Part shown: positions 23,720 through 32,709 of the stretch, piece after piece
Layout of the letters: each line of letters starts with the position of its first letter
How positions within the stretch are numbered: position 1 is the first letter of the stretch
NCBI GenBank assembly: GCA_016789005.1
Contig: JAEURA010000057.1
Coordinates: 62,001-126,000, forward strand
DNA length: 64,000 bases
Direction: 5' to 3'
DNA from: Anaerolineae bacterium
GTDB taxonomy: Bacteria; Chloroflexota; Anaerolineae; Aggregatilineales; Phototrophicaceae
Translations under genes and position numbers: made by a program
The notes under the pieces: generated by a model
Told to the model about the DNA's origin: nothing
Seen by the model: only the letters and a program-made list of their open reading frames with translations
The model's database searches: none

Positions 23720-25363
23720 CTAAAGTCCGGGGAGCGTTGCCAACACCCGCTTGATCTTCAAAGCAAGATGAAGAATGAGCCTATTATCGGCATCTTCCAG
23801 GTTCAGTCCGGTCAGTTCGCTGATCCTTTCCAGGCGGTAGACGAGCGTATTGCGATGCACATCAAGATCGTTGGCAGCTTTAGCCAGGTTGCCGTTAGCG
23901 TCGAAGAATCTCATGAGCGTCCGGATGAGATCGCCCTGCTTGCGCTCGTCGTGGTCTGCAAGAGGGCCCAAGGTTTCTTCGTAGAACCGGCGCATCTGCT
24001 CGATATTACGATCCTTCAAGGCAAGCAGCAGTTGATACAGTTTAAGGTCCCCGTAGAAAGTCGACTGATCCCGGTCGCCAAGCTCGTTCGCAATGCTGAC
24101 CGCATCTTTCGCCTCGCGGTAGGCTTCGCGCAGTGCGCTCAAGCCAACCACCGGTCGGCTGAGACCAGCAGCGACCAGTCCGCTGGGCGTACGCGAGACC
24201 AGCTGTTCACGCACTTCATCGACGACCCGCCGGATGCGCGGCGTCTGAGAAGCATTATCCATAGGATAGAGCGCGACAATCACGTCGACGACCTGACCGA
24301 CCGCTCCGGCGCTTTGTCGGCGGGTCATGTCATCGCGTACCAGCGGGATCAGGGCGTCAAGCGGCAGACTCGCCCCAGAATCGCTGGTCGCCCGATACAC
24401 CGCGACAAGATACAGGGTGTCTGGCTCAAAGCCTGCCTGTTGTGCGCGCGCCGCCAGCATATCATCATCGGCGGGCGTACCGCTCAGCCACATCTGCACC
24501 CAGTCGCCACGCGCCTGCTCCACCGCGTAGGCAATCGCACGGCTCTTGGCAAGCTCGACGGCGCAAACATCTGCGCCATAGCTCAGGACCATGCGGTCGA
24601 AATCATCCAGCACATCGCGGCTGTCAACCAGCGAGAGATACCCGGCGATTCGTTTTTCCACTTTCAGGACCGTCGTATGCCCCAGCGGGCTGCGCACGAT
24701 GGCTCCTTCGGCATTCGGCGCATCCCGGTTAAGCCAGTTTTGAAACGCGCCATACGGAAGGCTGTGAAGCAGACTCCGCCCTGCGCCGGTTTGGGCACGG
24801 CGCGCCACGTTGGGATACACCTGAGCCATGATCGCCCCGGCATCATCGTGGATCACGACCGGTTTCGCCGTGACCCGAGCCACCAGCTGAAGCAGGCTGT
24901 TCAGATCGCGGTTTTCCGCCGCCAGGCGGGTGAGCTGGCGCTGAATTTCCATGGCGCGCTGCGTGACCTGTGCCCGGTAATTGACGATGAGCGTGTTCAC
25001 CGCCCGCTCGACGCGCGGCAGGCTGCTGTCATCCGGCAGCGCCAGCAGCGCGACCCCAGCCTCAGTCGCCGCGTTGGCGGCGCTCTGCGAAACATCGTGC
25101 TTCGAGGCGATGGCGCACACGCCGGCTTCCGCCAGCTTGATGATAACGTCAGCGAGAGTCAGGCGGCTGTCATAGGACCGAAGGATGTCCAGCGACACCA
25201 GCGCCAGTTCACCCCCATACACATCAGGAAACGCCGGAGGCTGCGCCTGTACCGTGACCGCCCAGGTGATCGCCGCATCCGGGTTGCCAGCGACAAGCTG
25301 GGTTCCCAGTGGAAGCGCGAACTGGAGGAGAGACTGAAGTGATGCGCTGTTGTTTTCGGTCAT
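23720..25363 (-). CDS. PucR/CdaR-family transcriptional regulator
   Basis: The 547-residue protein has an N-terminal PucR-type sensory domain (about 10-125), a middle region (about 155-420) with GAF/GGDEF-like features, and a C-terminal PucR helix-turn-helix (about 480-547): LIRTLMRFFDANGNLAKAAN, LDVHRNTLVYRLERISELTG and LHLALKIKR. Relatives control purine or other catabolic genes in response to a metabolite. ATG at 25363 is chosen over GTG at 25369 because AGGTAG is better spaced. No catabolic operon is adjacent, so the targets are unknown. Confidence 0.88.
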   Translation of the reverse strand: MTENNSASLQSLLQFALPLGTQLVAGNPDAAITWAVTVQAQPPAFPDVYGGELALVSLDILRSYDSRLTLADVIIKLAEAGVCAIASKHDVSQSAANAATEAGVALLALPDDSSLPRVERAVNTLIVNYRAQVTQRAMEIQRQLTRLAAENRDLNSLLQLVARVTAKPVVIHDDAGAIMAQVYPNVARRAQTGAGRSLLHSLPYGAFQNWLNRDAPNAEGAIVRSPLGHTTVLKVEKRIAGYLSLVDSRDVLDDFDRMVLSYGADVCAVELAKSRAIAYAVEQARGDWVQMWLSGTPADDDMLAARAQQAGFEPDTLYLVAVYRATSDSGASLPLDALIPLVRDDMTRRQSAGAVGQVVDVIVALYPMDNASQTPRIRRVVDEVREQLVSRTPSGLVAAGLSRPVVGLSALREAYREAKDAVSIANELGDRDQSTFYGDLKLYQLLLALKDRNIEQMRRFYEETLGPLADHDERKQGDLIRTLMRFFDANGNLAKAANDLDVHRNTLVYRLERISELTGLNLEDADNRLILHLALKIKRVLATLPGL

Positions 25364-25390
25364 CTTCACTACCTACCCTGAACGGCATTG

Positions 25391-25396
25391 ATTATA
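25391..25396 (-). promoter_or_regulatory. Perfect -10 box upstream of the PucR-type regulator
   Basis: TATAAT on the minus strand is 28 nt upstream of the start codon, without a clear -35. An inverted repeat ACAATT-6-AATTGT lies further upstream at 25445-25462 and could be an operator. Both are suggestive only. Confidence 0.35.
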
Positions 25397-25472
25397 TTGA
25401 CCAATTACAGAGAAGGTTTCCGACGCATTTCACAACGGATGATGACAATTTTGGTGAATTGTACACAAAAAT

Positions 25473-25507
25473 GACGGCGGGACTGCAACGTTCGCAGCCC
25501 CGCCGTC
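25473..25507 (-). terminator. Intrinsic terminator after ileS
   Basis: GACGGCGGG (minus strand) pairs with CCCGCCGTC, with an inner CTGC/GCAG extension, and is followed on the minus strand by ATTTTTGT (25472-25465). It begins 26 nt past the ileS stop. Confidence 0.85.
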
Positions 25508-25532
25508 GGATCGCATGGGTAATTTGCCACAA

Positions 25533-28500
25533 CTACGCCTGGTAGCGCCTTACGGCGATGTGCAGGGTCTCCCCGTCGATGGAAGTATCTTTCTTCGGGT
25601 CGCCATCAGGTGAAGCCGCGTACGACGCCTGCACGAAACCCTCTTCAGGACGTCCTGGCTCAACCGTGACCGCCAGGGTCTCCGCCTGGACATACTCGCC
25701 AAAACGCCGAATCGCCTCGTTCAGGCGGTCGCTCGCGTCGTAGCGCAGCACGATCTGATCACTGATGTCGAAATCGGCATCCTTGCGGAGAGACTGGACC
25801 CGGCGAACCACTTCGCGCGCCAGCCCTTCCAGGATCAACGATTCGGTCAGCGTGGTATCCAGCGCGACGAGATACCCATCATCCTCCACCACAGCGTAGC
25901 CGGCGGCAGCATCGCGCTTGACTTCGATCTCCTGAGGCGTCCCTTCAAAGGTCTGTCCATCCAGCGTGACTACGACGTTCTCGTCGCGTAGAAGCGTCTC
26001 CGCCCAGCGCCGCACGTCCGCCGGATCGCCTTCGCGCAGCGCCTTCTGCACGCGCGGGAAGTCCTTACCAAATTTCTTGCCGAGGAGGCTCGGCAGCGGA
26101 TTCAAGCGAAAATTGACGACATCGGCGGCGCGGTCGAGGACCTCGACGCTCTTGACGTTCAGCTCGCCGGCGATCACGCCAGCCATCCTCCGGATGACAT
26201 CCGCTTCCGCCGCATCACGCGGATTGAAGCGCGCTCGCGCAAGGGGCTGCCGCACACCGATCTTGACGCCCTCGCGCGCCGAACGCCCCAGCGTGACAAG
26301 ACGCTGGACAAGGCGCATCTCGTTGATCAGACGGGAGTCGATCAGCGCTGGATCGTACTCGGGCCACAGGGCAAGATGAACGCTGTCCGCCGCGCCCGGT
26401 ACAGCTTCCGCCACGAGATTGCGATAGATCGCATCGCCGACGAACGGCATCGTCGGCGCGATCAGCCTGGCGATGGTGGTCAGACACTCGTACAGCGTCG
26501 CATAAGCGCCCTGCTTGTCAGCATCGTTCTCGCTTTTCCAGAAGCGGCGACGGCTCAGGCGTACGTACCAGTTGCTCAACATGTCGATGAAAGATGCCAC
26601 AGGGCGAGTCGCCCCGGGCACATCATAGCTATCAAAAGCTTCAGTCACTTCCTTCACCAATTCATGCAGCTCGGCGATGACGAAGCGATCCATCGACTCG
26701 CGCCCCGAAACCGGCGGCGCAGGCGTCTGCGGTGTCCAGCCATCGATGTTGGCATAAGTGACGAAAAAGCTGTAGGTGTTCCACAGCGTCAGCCACACTT
26801 TGCTCACCGTCTCGCCGACCAGGTCGCTGGAGAAGCGGCGCGGTTCGCCTGGAGGTCCCGACGTGTACAGATACCAGCGCATGGCATCCGCACCATGGGT
26901 GTTCATGATGTCCCAGGGATCGACGACATTGCCCCGGCTTTTCGACATCTTCTGCCCATCCCCATCGAGGATCAAGCCCAGGCAGATGACGTTCTTGAAC
27001 GACGGCGTGTCGAAGAGCATGGTGCTGATTGCGTGCAGGGTATAGAACCACCCGCGAGTCTGATCGACCGCTTCACAGATATAGTCGGCAGGGAACTGCG
27101 ACTCGAACATCTCGGCATTGCGCGCCGGGTATCCCCACTGCGCCACCGGCATGGCACCGCTGTCGAACCATACATCGATCACTTCCGGCACACGCCGCAT
27201 CGTGCCGCCCGTCCCTGCGGGATTCGGAAAAGTGATCTCATCGACATAGGGGCGATGCAGGTCAAGCTGAGACAAATCGCGCCCAGCCAGCCGGCTCAGC
27301 TCTTCGCGACTGCCCACACAGATCATGTCGCCGGTCTGATCGTCGATCCAGATGGGCAGTGTCGTCCCCCAATAGCGTTCACGACCCAGCGCCCAATCCT
27401 TCAGCTCGTTCAGCCAGTTGCCGAAGCGACCGTCACGAACGTGATCGGGATACCAGGCAATTTCCTGGTTATTGGCGATCATGCGATCACGGTAAGCGGT
27501 CGAGCGAACGAACCAGGAATCGCGCGCGAAGTAGATCAGCGGCGTGCCATCGCGCCAGCAGAACGGATAGGTGTGTTCGTACTTCTCAGATTTGTACAAC
27601 AGTCCGCGCTTGCGCAGATCCCGCGTGATTTCGGGATCGGCATCCTTGACCCACATCCCGCGAAACTCGGTCACGGCATCGACAAACGTGCCATCGGCAG
27701 CGACGGTTTGCAGCACCGGCAGTCCCTGCGACTGGGCGACCGCCATGTCATCCGCGCCGAACGCCGGGGCGATATGGACGATACCGGTCCCGTCTTCAGT
27801 ACTCACGAAATCGCCTGGAACCAGGTAAGCGTATTTCTGTCCGACCGGCAGGTAGGTATACAGCGGGTTATACTGCATCCCCAGCAGATCTTTGCCCTTG
27901 TACTGTCGGACCACGCGGTAGCCATCTGCCTGCTTGAGCACTTTGTCCTTCAGCGCCGCCGCAAGGATCAGGTGTTCGGTCCCCTCGCCATCTGGCAGCG
28001 GACCCTCGACCTCGACATAATCGACGTTTGCCCCTACCGCCAGTGCGACGTTAGCGGGCAGCGTCCACGGGGTGGTCGTCCAGACCAGGAAATACGTCCC
28101 CGGCTTATCGCGAACCGGAAAGCGCACATAGACGCTGGGGTCTTTGACTTCCTTGTAGCCGAGCGCCACTTCATGACTGCTCAGCGGCGTGCCGCAGCGC
28201 GCGCAGTAGGGGACGACCTTCAAGCCCTTGTAGAGCAGTCCCTTGTCGAAGAATTCCTTCAGCACCCACCAGACGCTCTCCACATAGTCGTTGGTGAACG
28301 TCACATAGGCGTTGTCCAGGTCGGTCCAGTACGCCATGCGCTCGGTGAAACGCTCCCAGGTAGAGATGTTGCGCAGGACGCTGGCACGGCACTTTTCGTT
28401 GAAGGCGGCGATGCCATATTCCTCGATCTGCCGCTTATGGGTGAAACCGAGTTCTTTCTCCAGGGCGATCTCGACCGGCAGCCCATGCGTGTCCCACCCG

Positions 28501-28748
28501 CCTTTGCGAAGCGCGTAGTAGCCCCGCATGGTCTTGTAACGAGGGAAAATATCCTTGAATGCCCGCGCCAGGACGTGATGAACACCGGGCGTGCCGTTCA
28601 CCGTCGGCGGACCTTCGTAGGTCACATACCGGGGCGCGCCTTGCCGCTCTTCCATCGACCGCTGGAAGATGCGTTTCGCTCTCCAAAAGTCGAGCTGTTC
28701 CCGCTCCACTTTCGGGATATCTACCTTCGGACTCACGCTCTTAAACAT
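25533..28748 (-). CDS. ileS: Isoleucyl-tRNA synthetase
   Basis: The 1071-residue class Ia synthetase charges tRNA-Ile. The HIGH-equivalent is GVHH (residues 55-58) in YEGPPTVNGTPGVHHVLARA, and the KMSKS loop is in GQKMSKSRGN (about 600). The WWVLKEFFDKGLLYKG and LVWTTTPWTLPANVALAVG segments belong to the CP1 editing region, and the anticodon-binding domain follows residue 680. Length and the GVHH form fit the longer, eukaryote-like (IleS2-type) subfamily, which in studied cases is less sensitive to mupirocin. A GGAGG Shine-Dalgarno lies just upstream of ATG 28748. Confidence 0.96.
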   Translation of the reverse strand: MFKSVSPKVDIPKVEREQLDFWRAKRIFQRSMEERQGAPRYVTYEGPPTVNGTPGVHHVLARAFKDIFPRYKTMRGYYALRKGGWDTHGLPVEIALEKELGFTHKRQIEEYGIAAFNEKCRASVLRNISTWERFTERMAYWTDLDNAYVTFTNDYVESVWWVLKEFFDKGLLYKGLKVVPYCARCGTPLSSHEVALGYKEVKDPSVYVRFPVRDKPGTYFLVWTTTPWTLPANVALAVGANVDYVEVEGPLPDGEGTEHLILAAALKDKVLKQADGYRVVRQYKGKDLLGMQYNPLYTYLPVGQKYAYLVPGDFVSTEDGTGIVHIAPAFGADDMAVAQSQGLPVLQTVAADGTFVDAVTEFRGMWVKDADPEITRDLRKRGLLYKSEKYEHTYPFCWRDGTPLIYFARDSWFVRSTAYRDRMIANNQEIAWYPDHVRDGRFGNWLNELKDWALGRERYWGTTLPIWIDDQTGDMICVGSREELSRLAGRDLSQLDLHRPYVDEITFPNPAGTGGTMRRVPEVIDVWFDSGAMPVAQWGYPARNAEMFESQFPADYICEAVDQTRGWFYTLHAISTMLFDTPSFKNVICLGLILDGDGQKMSKSRGNVVDPWDIMNTHGADAMRWYLYTSGPPGEPRRFSSDLVGETVSKVWLTLWNTYSFFVTYANIDGWTPQTPAPPVSGRESMDRFVIAELHELVKEVTEAFDSYDVPGATRPVASFIDMLSNWYVRLSRRRFWKSENDADKQGAYATLYECLTTIARLIAPTMPFVGDAIYRNLVAEAVPGAADSVHLALWPEYDPALIDSRLINEMRLVQRLVTLGRSAREGVKIGVRQPLARARFNPRDAAEADVIRRMAGVIAGELNVKSVEVLDRAADVVNFRLNPLPSLLGKKFGKDFPRVQKALREGDPADVRRWAETLLRDENVVVTLDGQTFEGTPQEIEVKRDAAAGYAVVEDDGYLVALDTTLTESLILEGLAREVVRRVQSLRKDADFDISDQIVLRYDASDRLNEAIRRFGEYVQAETLAVTVEPGRPEEGFVQASYAASPDGDPKKDTSIDGETLHIAVRRYQA

Positions 28749-28796
28749 AACTCCCTCCAGGCTGCATCTCGTGTGATGAACTGCGTGGGTGGTGAT

Positions 28797-28856
28797 TTAC
28801 TGACGTATGCGCTGCGAGGGGTTAATGAGACGTGGTGTGAGAGACCGCCTCAGCAC
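28797..28856 (-). CDS. Candidate 19-codon leader ORF upstream of ileS
   Basis: A consensus Shine-Dalgarno, AAGGAGGTG (28870-28862), sits more than 100 nt before ileS, too far to serve it. It is ideally placed for GTG at 28856 (7 nt) or GTG at 28859 (4 nt). The frame from there runs 19 codons to TAA and ends 48 nt before the ileS ATG. It contains two Ile codons (ATT at codon 11, ATA at codon 17) and five Arg codons. Whether it is translated is unknown; it could be a regulatory leader peptide or chance. Confidence 0.3.
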   Translation of the reverse strand: MLRRSLTPRLINPSQRIRQ

Positions 28857-28962
28857 CACCGCACCTCCTTCATTTGCCACCTGGGAAACTCATGGTATCC
28901 AGATTGTATTATCTACGATTGGATGCGTTTTCGGTAGTGGCGGGCTGGAAAAACCTGAGAGG

Positions 28963-29499
28963 TTAGCGGTTTCCGACCTGCTGCTCGCCTTCGCCGATCC
29001 AGAAAACCTCGCGCTCCAATTCCAGGCGGGTCGATCCATCAGCGTTGACGCGTGCAATCCGCGCCCACCACTGCATGGTGAAGATGGAGAATTCCTGTTC
29101 TCCAGCGCAGCGTGCCACCTGGCTCGCCTCTAACTGCAAGTCGGGCGTCGTGCGAATTTCACCGCACTGCAAAGGGGCGACTGAGCACACACCGAATTGT
29201 TCGAATTGAGCGACATACTCGCAGGGATCGGACAGCGACGTGTAGGTCCAGAGATCGACCCCGTAAGCCTCGCTCTCGTGCCCGATTTCAGTCAACCCTG
29301 CCGGAACCGGCGGTTTTGGCGGCGCGATCATGGCAAAGAGGACGCCCAACACGTTGACGCCAAAATAAAGCGCCAGGGAGACTGCTGCGACCACGAGAAA
29401 GATCAATAAAAGAGACGGGCGGCGCTGAGTCTCGCCGCCGCCCGTCTCCGATGTCACTGCTTGCTCAGACGGCGTGTCACTGCTGCCACTGTTGTTCAT
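28963..29499 (-). CDS. Single-pass membrane protein of unknown function
   Basis: The 178-residue protein has a short Ser/Thr/Gly-rich cytoplasmic N-terminus, one transmembrane helix (about 29-58, LLLIFLVVAAVSLALYFGVNVLG), and an outside domain with Cys in DPCEYV, GVCSV, LQCGE and ARCAGE that could form two disulfides. It shares its layout with the upstream gene (TM plus small Cys-containing domain) and may be a diverged paralogue. It overlaps that gene by 23 bp. Start ATG 29499 was preferred over a TTG at 29508. Confidence 0.65.
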   Translation of the reverse strand: MNNSGSSDTPSEQAVTSETGGGETQRRPSLLLIFLVVAAVSLALYFGVNVLGVLFAMIAPPKPPVPAGLTEIGHESEAYGVDLWTYTSLSDPCEYVAQFEQFGVCSVAPLQCGEIRTTPDLQLEASQVARCAGEQEFSIFTMQWWARIARVNADGSTRLELEREVFWIGEGEQQVGNR

Positions 29500-29989
29500 A
29501 TTTGACAATCGTCAGCCCTTCGGCGTTGAAGAAGGGGTCCGGGTTATACCGCCCTGGATAGATGATGACCTGCGTGAACTGTGTTGCGTTGAAGCCAGAA
29601 CGGTCGAACATACACTTGAACTGATACAGCACAGCGTTCGGATTATTTTCCACCCCCTCATTCACGCCTTCGGGAGGGATGCGCACGCAGAACTGCTCGG
29701 CATCGCCATAATACTCGTTGAGGCGAAGCTGATAGAACTCGGCGACCAGTTCGGGCGAATCGGGAGTCCGATAAAACAGATTTCGCCCGCCGGGCTGGAC
29801 GTCGTTTTCGCCCCAGAACTCCGCTCCAGGATATACAGCAACATCGAACGGAACCTGGCGGGACGCCTGGTCAATGAAGAACCATATGAGCCAGGCGCCG
29901 ACGATCAGGATGCCGACAATGCCGACGATCAAGGCGATCCGCACGATGGAGACTCCCCCGCTTCGTGTCCTCGTTCTCGTCGCTGTCAT
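29477..29989 (-). CDS. Single-pass membrane protein of unknown function
   Basis: The 170-residue protein has a basic N-terminus (MTATRTRTRSGG), one transmembrane helix (about 17-39, IVRIALIVGIVGILIVGAW), and an exported domain (about 48-170) beginning VAVYPGAEFWGENDV, with two Cys residues (EQFCVRIPP, QFKCMFDR). VYPGAE followed by a RTPDSPELVAEFYQLRL segment recurs in small secreted domains of filamentous Chloroflexota as I recall, but I cannot name a family. The end overlaps the next gene, so the pair is probably co-translated. Confidence 0.68.
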   Translation of the reverse strand: MTATRTRTRSGGVSIVRIALIVGIVGILIVGAWLIWFFIDQASRQVPFDVAVYPGAEFWGENDVQPGGRNLFYRTPDSPELVAEFYQLRLNEYYGDAEQFCVRIPPEGVNEGVENNPNAVLYQFKCMFDRSGFNATQFTQVIIYPGRYNPDPFFNAEGLTIVKYEQQWQQ

Positions 29990-30020
29990 GTCTTCAACTC
30001 TCCTTCACATCAGGTTCATC

Positions 30021-30815
30021 TCAGATCGACGACTCTAGCGCACGCACATCCTGGTTTACGGATGCGCCATAGGGCGTATGCGCGAAACGCTCTGCACTCG
30101 CCTGCCAGTAAGGCAGTCCGACATGTATCAGTTCGGCGGATGGAGGATCACCGTCGCCCATCACATACAGCATGTAACGAATCATCAGTTCACGATGCGG
30201 CGGCATCTCTGCGCCTGGCTGCTCCGCCGCCCCAAGTGTGCTGCGCGCTGCGGCGAAATCGCCCAGTCGGAAGTATGCCTCCCCGAGGTCCCCCAGTACG
30301 GCCGGAGGCGCGCCGGCATCTACCGCTCGACGAATGACCGCAATCGCCTCTGGGTACGCGCCCTGCGATAGAAGTGTACGCCCAAAACCATACAGAGGAA
30401 AATGATGATCCGGCGCTTTGTCTAGAGCTTCGGACAAAACCTGAGCGCTGGATTCGAGATCACCGAGCTGACGATAGGTATTGCCCAACAGCGTCAGCAT
30501 ACGTGCGTCCGACCTGCCACGCTCGCGAGCGTCTTCCAGGAGCGTGCGCGCATTCTGAAAATCACCAGAAAGATAGGACCTCTGAGCGCGGGTGAACAGC
30601 GAGGTCATCCCCCGATTGCCATAGAGGATGGCAATCTGGATGACCACCACCAACGCGCCCGCGCCAACCAGCGCCTGCGTACGAATCTGTGCCGGTCCAG
30701 TGAACACGACGACCACAGCACAAAGAAAGAGCGCCAGTCCCAACCAGACCGCGGCACGCGCGGGGCGATCCCATGCCTGATAGTCACGGCGCAGATTACG
30801 AATCAGCCAAATCAT
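30021..30815 (-). CDS. TPR-repeat membrane protein (third of three tandem)
   Basis: The 264-residue protein starts with two transmembrane helices (about 20-40 and 44-65: AAVWLGLALFLCAVVVVF, LVGAGALVVVIQIAIL). Tandem TPRs (about 75-210) follow, with motifs such as ARMLTLLGNTYRQLGDLESS and YGFGRTLLSQGAYPEAIAVI. TPR domains hold multiprotein complexes. Its start overlaps the stop of the upstream TPR gene by 4 bp; it is the last gene of a tightly packed minus-strand run from 34406. Confidence 0.75.
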   Translation of the reverse strand: MIWLIRNLRRDYQAWDRPARAAVWLGLALFLCAVVVVFTGPAQIRTQALVGAGALVVVIQIAILYGNRGMTSLFTRAQRSYLSGDFQNARTLLEDARERGRSDARMLTLLGNTYRQLGDLESSAQVLSEALDKAPDHHFPLYGFGRTLLSQGAYPEAIAVIRRAVDAGAPPAVLGDLGEAYFRLGDFAAARSTLGAAEQPGAEMPPHRELMIRYMLYVMGDGDPPSAELIHVGLPYWQASAERFAHTPYGASVNQDVRALESSI

Positions 30816-31708
30816 CGCCGTCTGCTATCCCTTACATCCTGGTCAGCCAGGGTCCCGGCGTCGGCATCTGCCAGCGCCTGCTCGATGGCGGCGATCTCAT
30901 AGCGCAGCGAATTGCCGTAGGCGGTCCCGTTCATCGCCTTGAGCGCCGCCTTCCAGACATTCAATCCTTCGCGTGCGCTCATCATGCGCGACGCCGCTTG
31001 AACTGCCTTCTTGGTATCCGCCCGCGCCTGATAGGCGTGGGTCAAATGATAGAAGACGCGCACCGCATACGGCGTGGGCATGGGGTGATCTGCCGCACGC
31101 TCAAAAGACTCAATGGCGGCAGCATCATTGCCGCTCAACCGCTGAGTGAACCCCAACTCTGCCCAGGTGATCGGCTGGTCCGGGTCAAGCCGGGCGGCTT
31201 GCAGAAGCGTCTGCGCCGCCTCATCATAAGCCGCTTGCAGGCGGTAGCCGTTCGCCAGGGTGATGAGCGCAGTGGGGTTGTTCGGGTAGAGCTGCACAGC
31301 CCGATCTGCCGACGCCTGCGCCCGCGCCAGCTGCCCCGTGTAAGCGTAAGCGGTGGTCAGCAGCATCAGCACCTCTGATGTCTCTTTACCTTCGCGGATA
31401 GAACGTTCCAGCAGCGGGATGGCTTCGCGAAAACGAAAGGCTTCGATGAGCCGATAGGCGTCACCATAGCCCGAACCCAACTGGCGCGTCTGGCGCGCCA
31501 GCAGGATGCCGACAAAGCCAAACCAGACCAGGAAGACGCCGCCGGCAAAACAAAGCCCCACGAAAGCCAGCAGCGCCAGCGGCGACTCGGCACTATCTTC
31601 CCGCGTGAAGACCTCGATGGTGATTGCGCCGATGAACAGCGCCACGCCTGCGAAGCCCATCAGGAAGGTGACGTACGTCAGTGCCAGCCAACGCCGGTTC
31701 TGCATCAT
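30812..31708 (-). CDS. TPR-repeat membrane protein (second of three tandem)
   Basis: The 298-residue protein has two N-terminal transmembrane helices (about 9-32, LTYVTFLMGFAGVALFIGAI, and about 44-68, ALLAFVGLCFAGGVFLVWFGF). TPRs lie at about 80-230 (SEVLMLLTTAYAYTGQLARA, ALITLANGYRLQAAYDEAAQ, ITWAELGFTQRLSGNDAA). It has the same order of parts as the flanking genes, consistent with duplication. Four-base overlaps on both sides indicate translational coupling. Confidence 0.75.
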   Translation of the reverse strand: MMQNRRWLALTYVTFLMGFAGVALFIGAITIEVFTREDSAESPLALLAFVGLCFAGGVFLVWFGFVGILLARQTRQLGSGYGDAYRLIEAFRFREAIPLLERSIREGKETSEVLMLLTTAYAYTGQLARAQASADRAVQLYPNNPTALITLANGYRLQAAYDEAAQTLLQAARLDPDQPITWAELGFTQRLSGNDAAAIESFERAADHPMPTPYAVRVFYHLTHAYQARADTKKAVQAASRMMSAREGLNVWKAALKAMNGTAYGNSLRYEIAAIEQALADADAGTLADQDVRDSRRR

Positions 31709-32709
31709 GTGCTGTGCGCCAAACTCAGGACATCCTGCGAACCTGCGATGAGTGCGCGAGCAGTCTCTACATCGTCACCGATAGCTGCCCGCAGCGTCTC
31801 TGCCTGGTCGCTTTTTAGGATGGTATCCCACTCTTCTAGCCCGGACTTGCTCCTGCGAAGTTCGAGGATCGCTCCCTGCGCCTTGGCGGCATCGCCCAGC
31901 CGTGCGTAGGCGCGCGCCACGTAGAGATGGATCAGCAGTCGATGCCGAACGTCGCTCACCTTGAATGCAAGCGCCTTCTCAAGATGATCGACAGCAGACC
32001 GCGCGCTTCCCAGGCGATCCTCAATCATGCCCAGATTGTACAGCGCAACCCATTCTTCAGGGGCAAGTTCCGCCGCGCGCTGCGCAGCCTTCAGCGCCTC
32101 TTCGTAGTCGCGCGCCTGCAGGCAGACTTCCGCAAGCCCGTTATGCGCCACCGCCGACTGTGGATCGAGTTCTATCATGCGCCGGTAGTCTCGCCTGGCA
32201 CGGTCCAGCTTTCCCCACACGCGCAGTACTTCCGCACGGAAGCGCAGATGTTCCGGCTTGTCAGGTTCGTCTTTGATGACGCCATCCATGATCTTCACGG
32301 CTTCCGCGTACTCGTTTTTACGCAAGTGCCGAACCGCTTCACGATACTGCATCGGCATGCGCGACCGGAATAGCAGCATTCCAGCCACGATCCAGCCCAA
32401 CGCCGCGCCAACCAGGGGCAGCAGGAACTGTGGCGCGAAGAACACCCCCAGTATCAGCGCGCCAAGTGCTGGAAGCAGTATCGCCAGCCACCGACCACGA
32501 TCCGAAGGTTCCATCCTGCCTAGGATGATGATCAGACTCCCCAGGACCGCCCCCAGCGCCAGCACGGTTTGTACCGAGATGACCCAATCCGCCTCGACGG
32601 AATTCAAAATCAGGCTGATCAGCCCGGTGCCGCCGATGAGAAGGAAAAGCGTGCGCAGCCGCGCAGCGCCCATGAACAGGCTGAATTGACGAAACATCCG
32701 TCCAATCAT
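31705..32709 (-). CDS. TPR-repeat membrane protein (first of three tandem)
   Basis: The 334-residue protein has about four hydrophobic segments in the first 110 residues (LRTLFLLIGGTGLISLIL, VISVQTVLALGAVLGSLI, WLAILLPALGALILGVFFA, LLPLVGAALGWIVAGMLLF). TPRs follow (about 115-290; DKPEHLRFRAEVLRVWGKLD, AVAHNGLAEVCLQARDYEEA, EWVALYNLGMIEDRLGSARS). The more complex membrane part distinguishes it from its two neighbours. It overlaps the AlaX-type gene and the next TPR gene by 4 bp each. Confidence 0.75.
   Translation of the reverse strand: MIGRMFRQFSLFMGAARLRTLFLLIGGTGLISLILNSVEADWVISVQTVLALGAVLGSLIIILGRMEPSDRGRWLAILLPALGALILGVFFAPQFLLPLVGAALGWIVAGMLLFRSRMPMQYREAVRHLRKNEYAEAVKIMDGVIKDEPDKPEHLRFRAEVLRVWGKLDRARRDYRRMIELDPQSAVAHNGLAEVCLQARDYEEALKAAQRAAELAPEEWVALYNLGMIEDRLGSARSAVDHLEKALAFKVSDVRHRLLIHLYVARAYARLGDAAKAQGAILELRRSKSGLEEWDTILKSDQAETLRAAIGDDVETARALIAGSQDVLSLAHST

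Noticed and set aside
26376-28937. An 853-codon open frame on the plus strand opposite ileS
   Set aside because: It is the antisense shadow of ileS, produced by high GC codon bias. The minus-strand frame carries all IleS motifs and the plus frame shows no domain or ribosome-binding site.
28749-28962. T-box riboswitch upstream of ileS
   Set aside because: A GGTGGT-containing segment is present, but the invariant ACC of the T-box bulge, an AUC specifier loop and a clear terminator or sequestrator cannot be shown.
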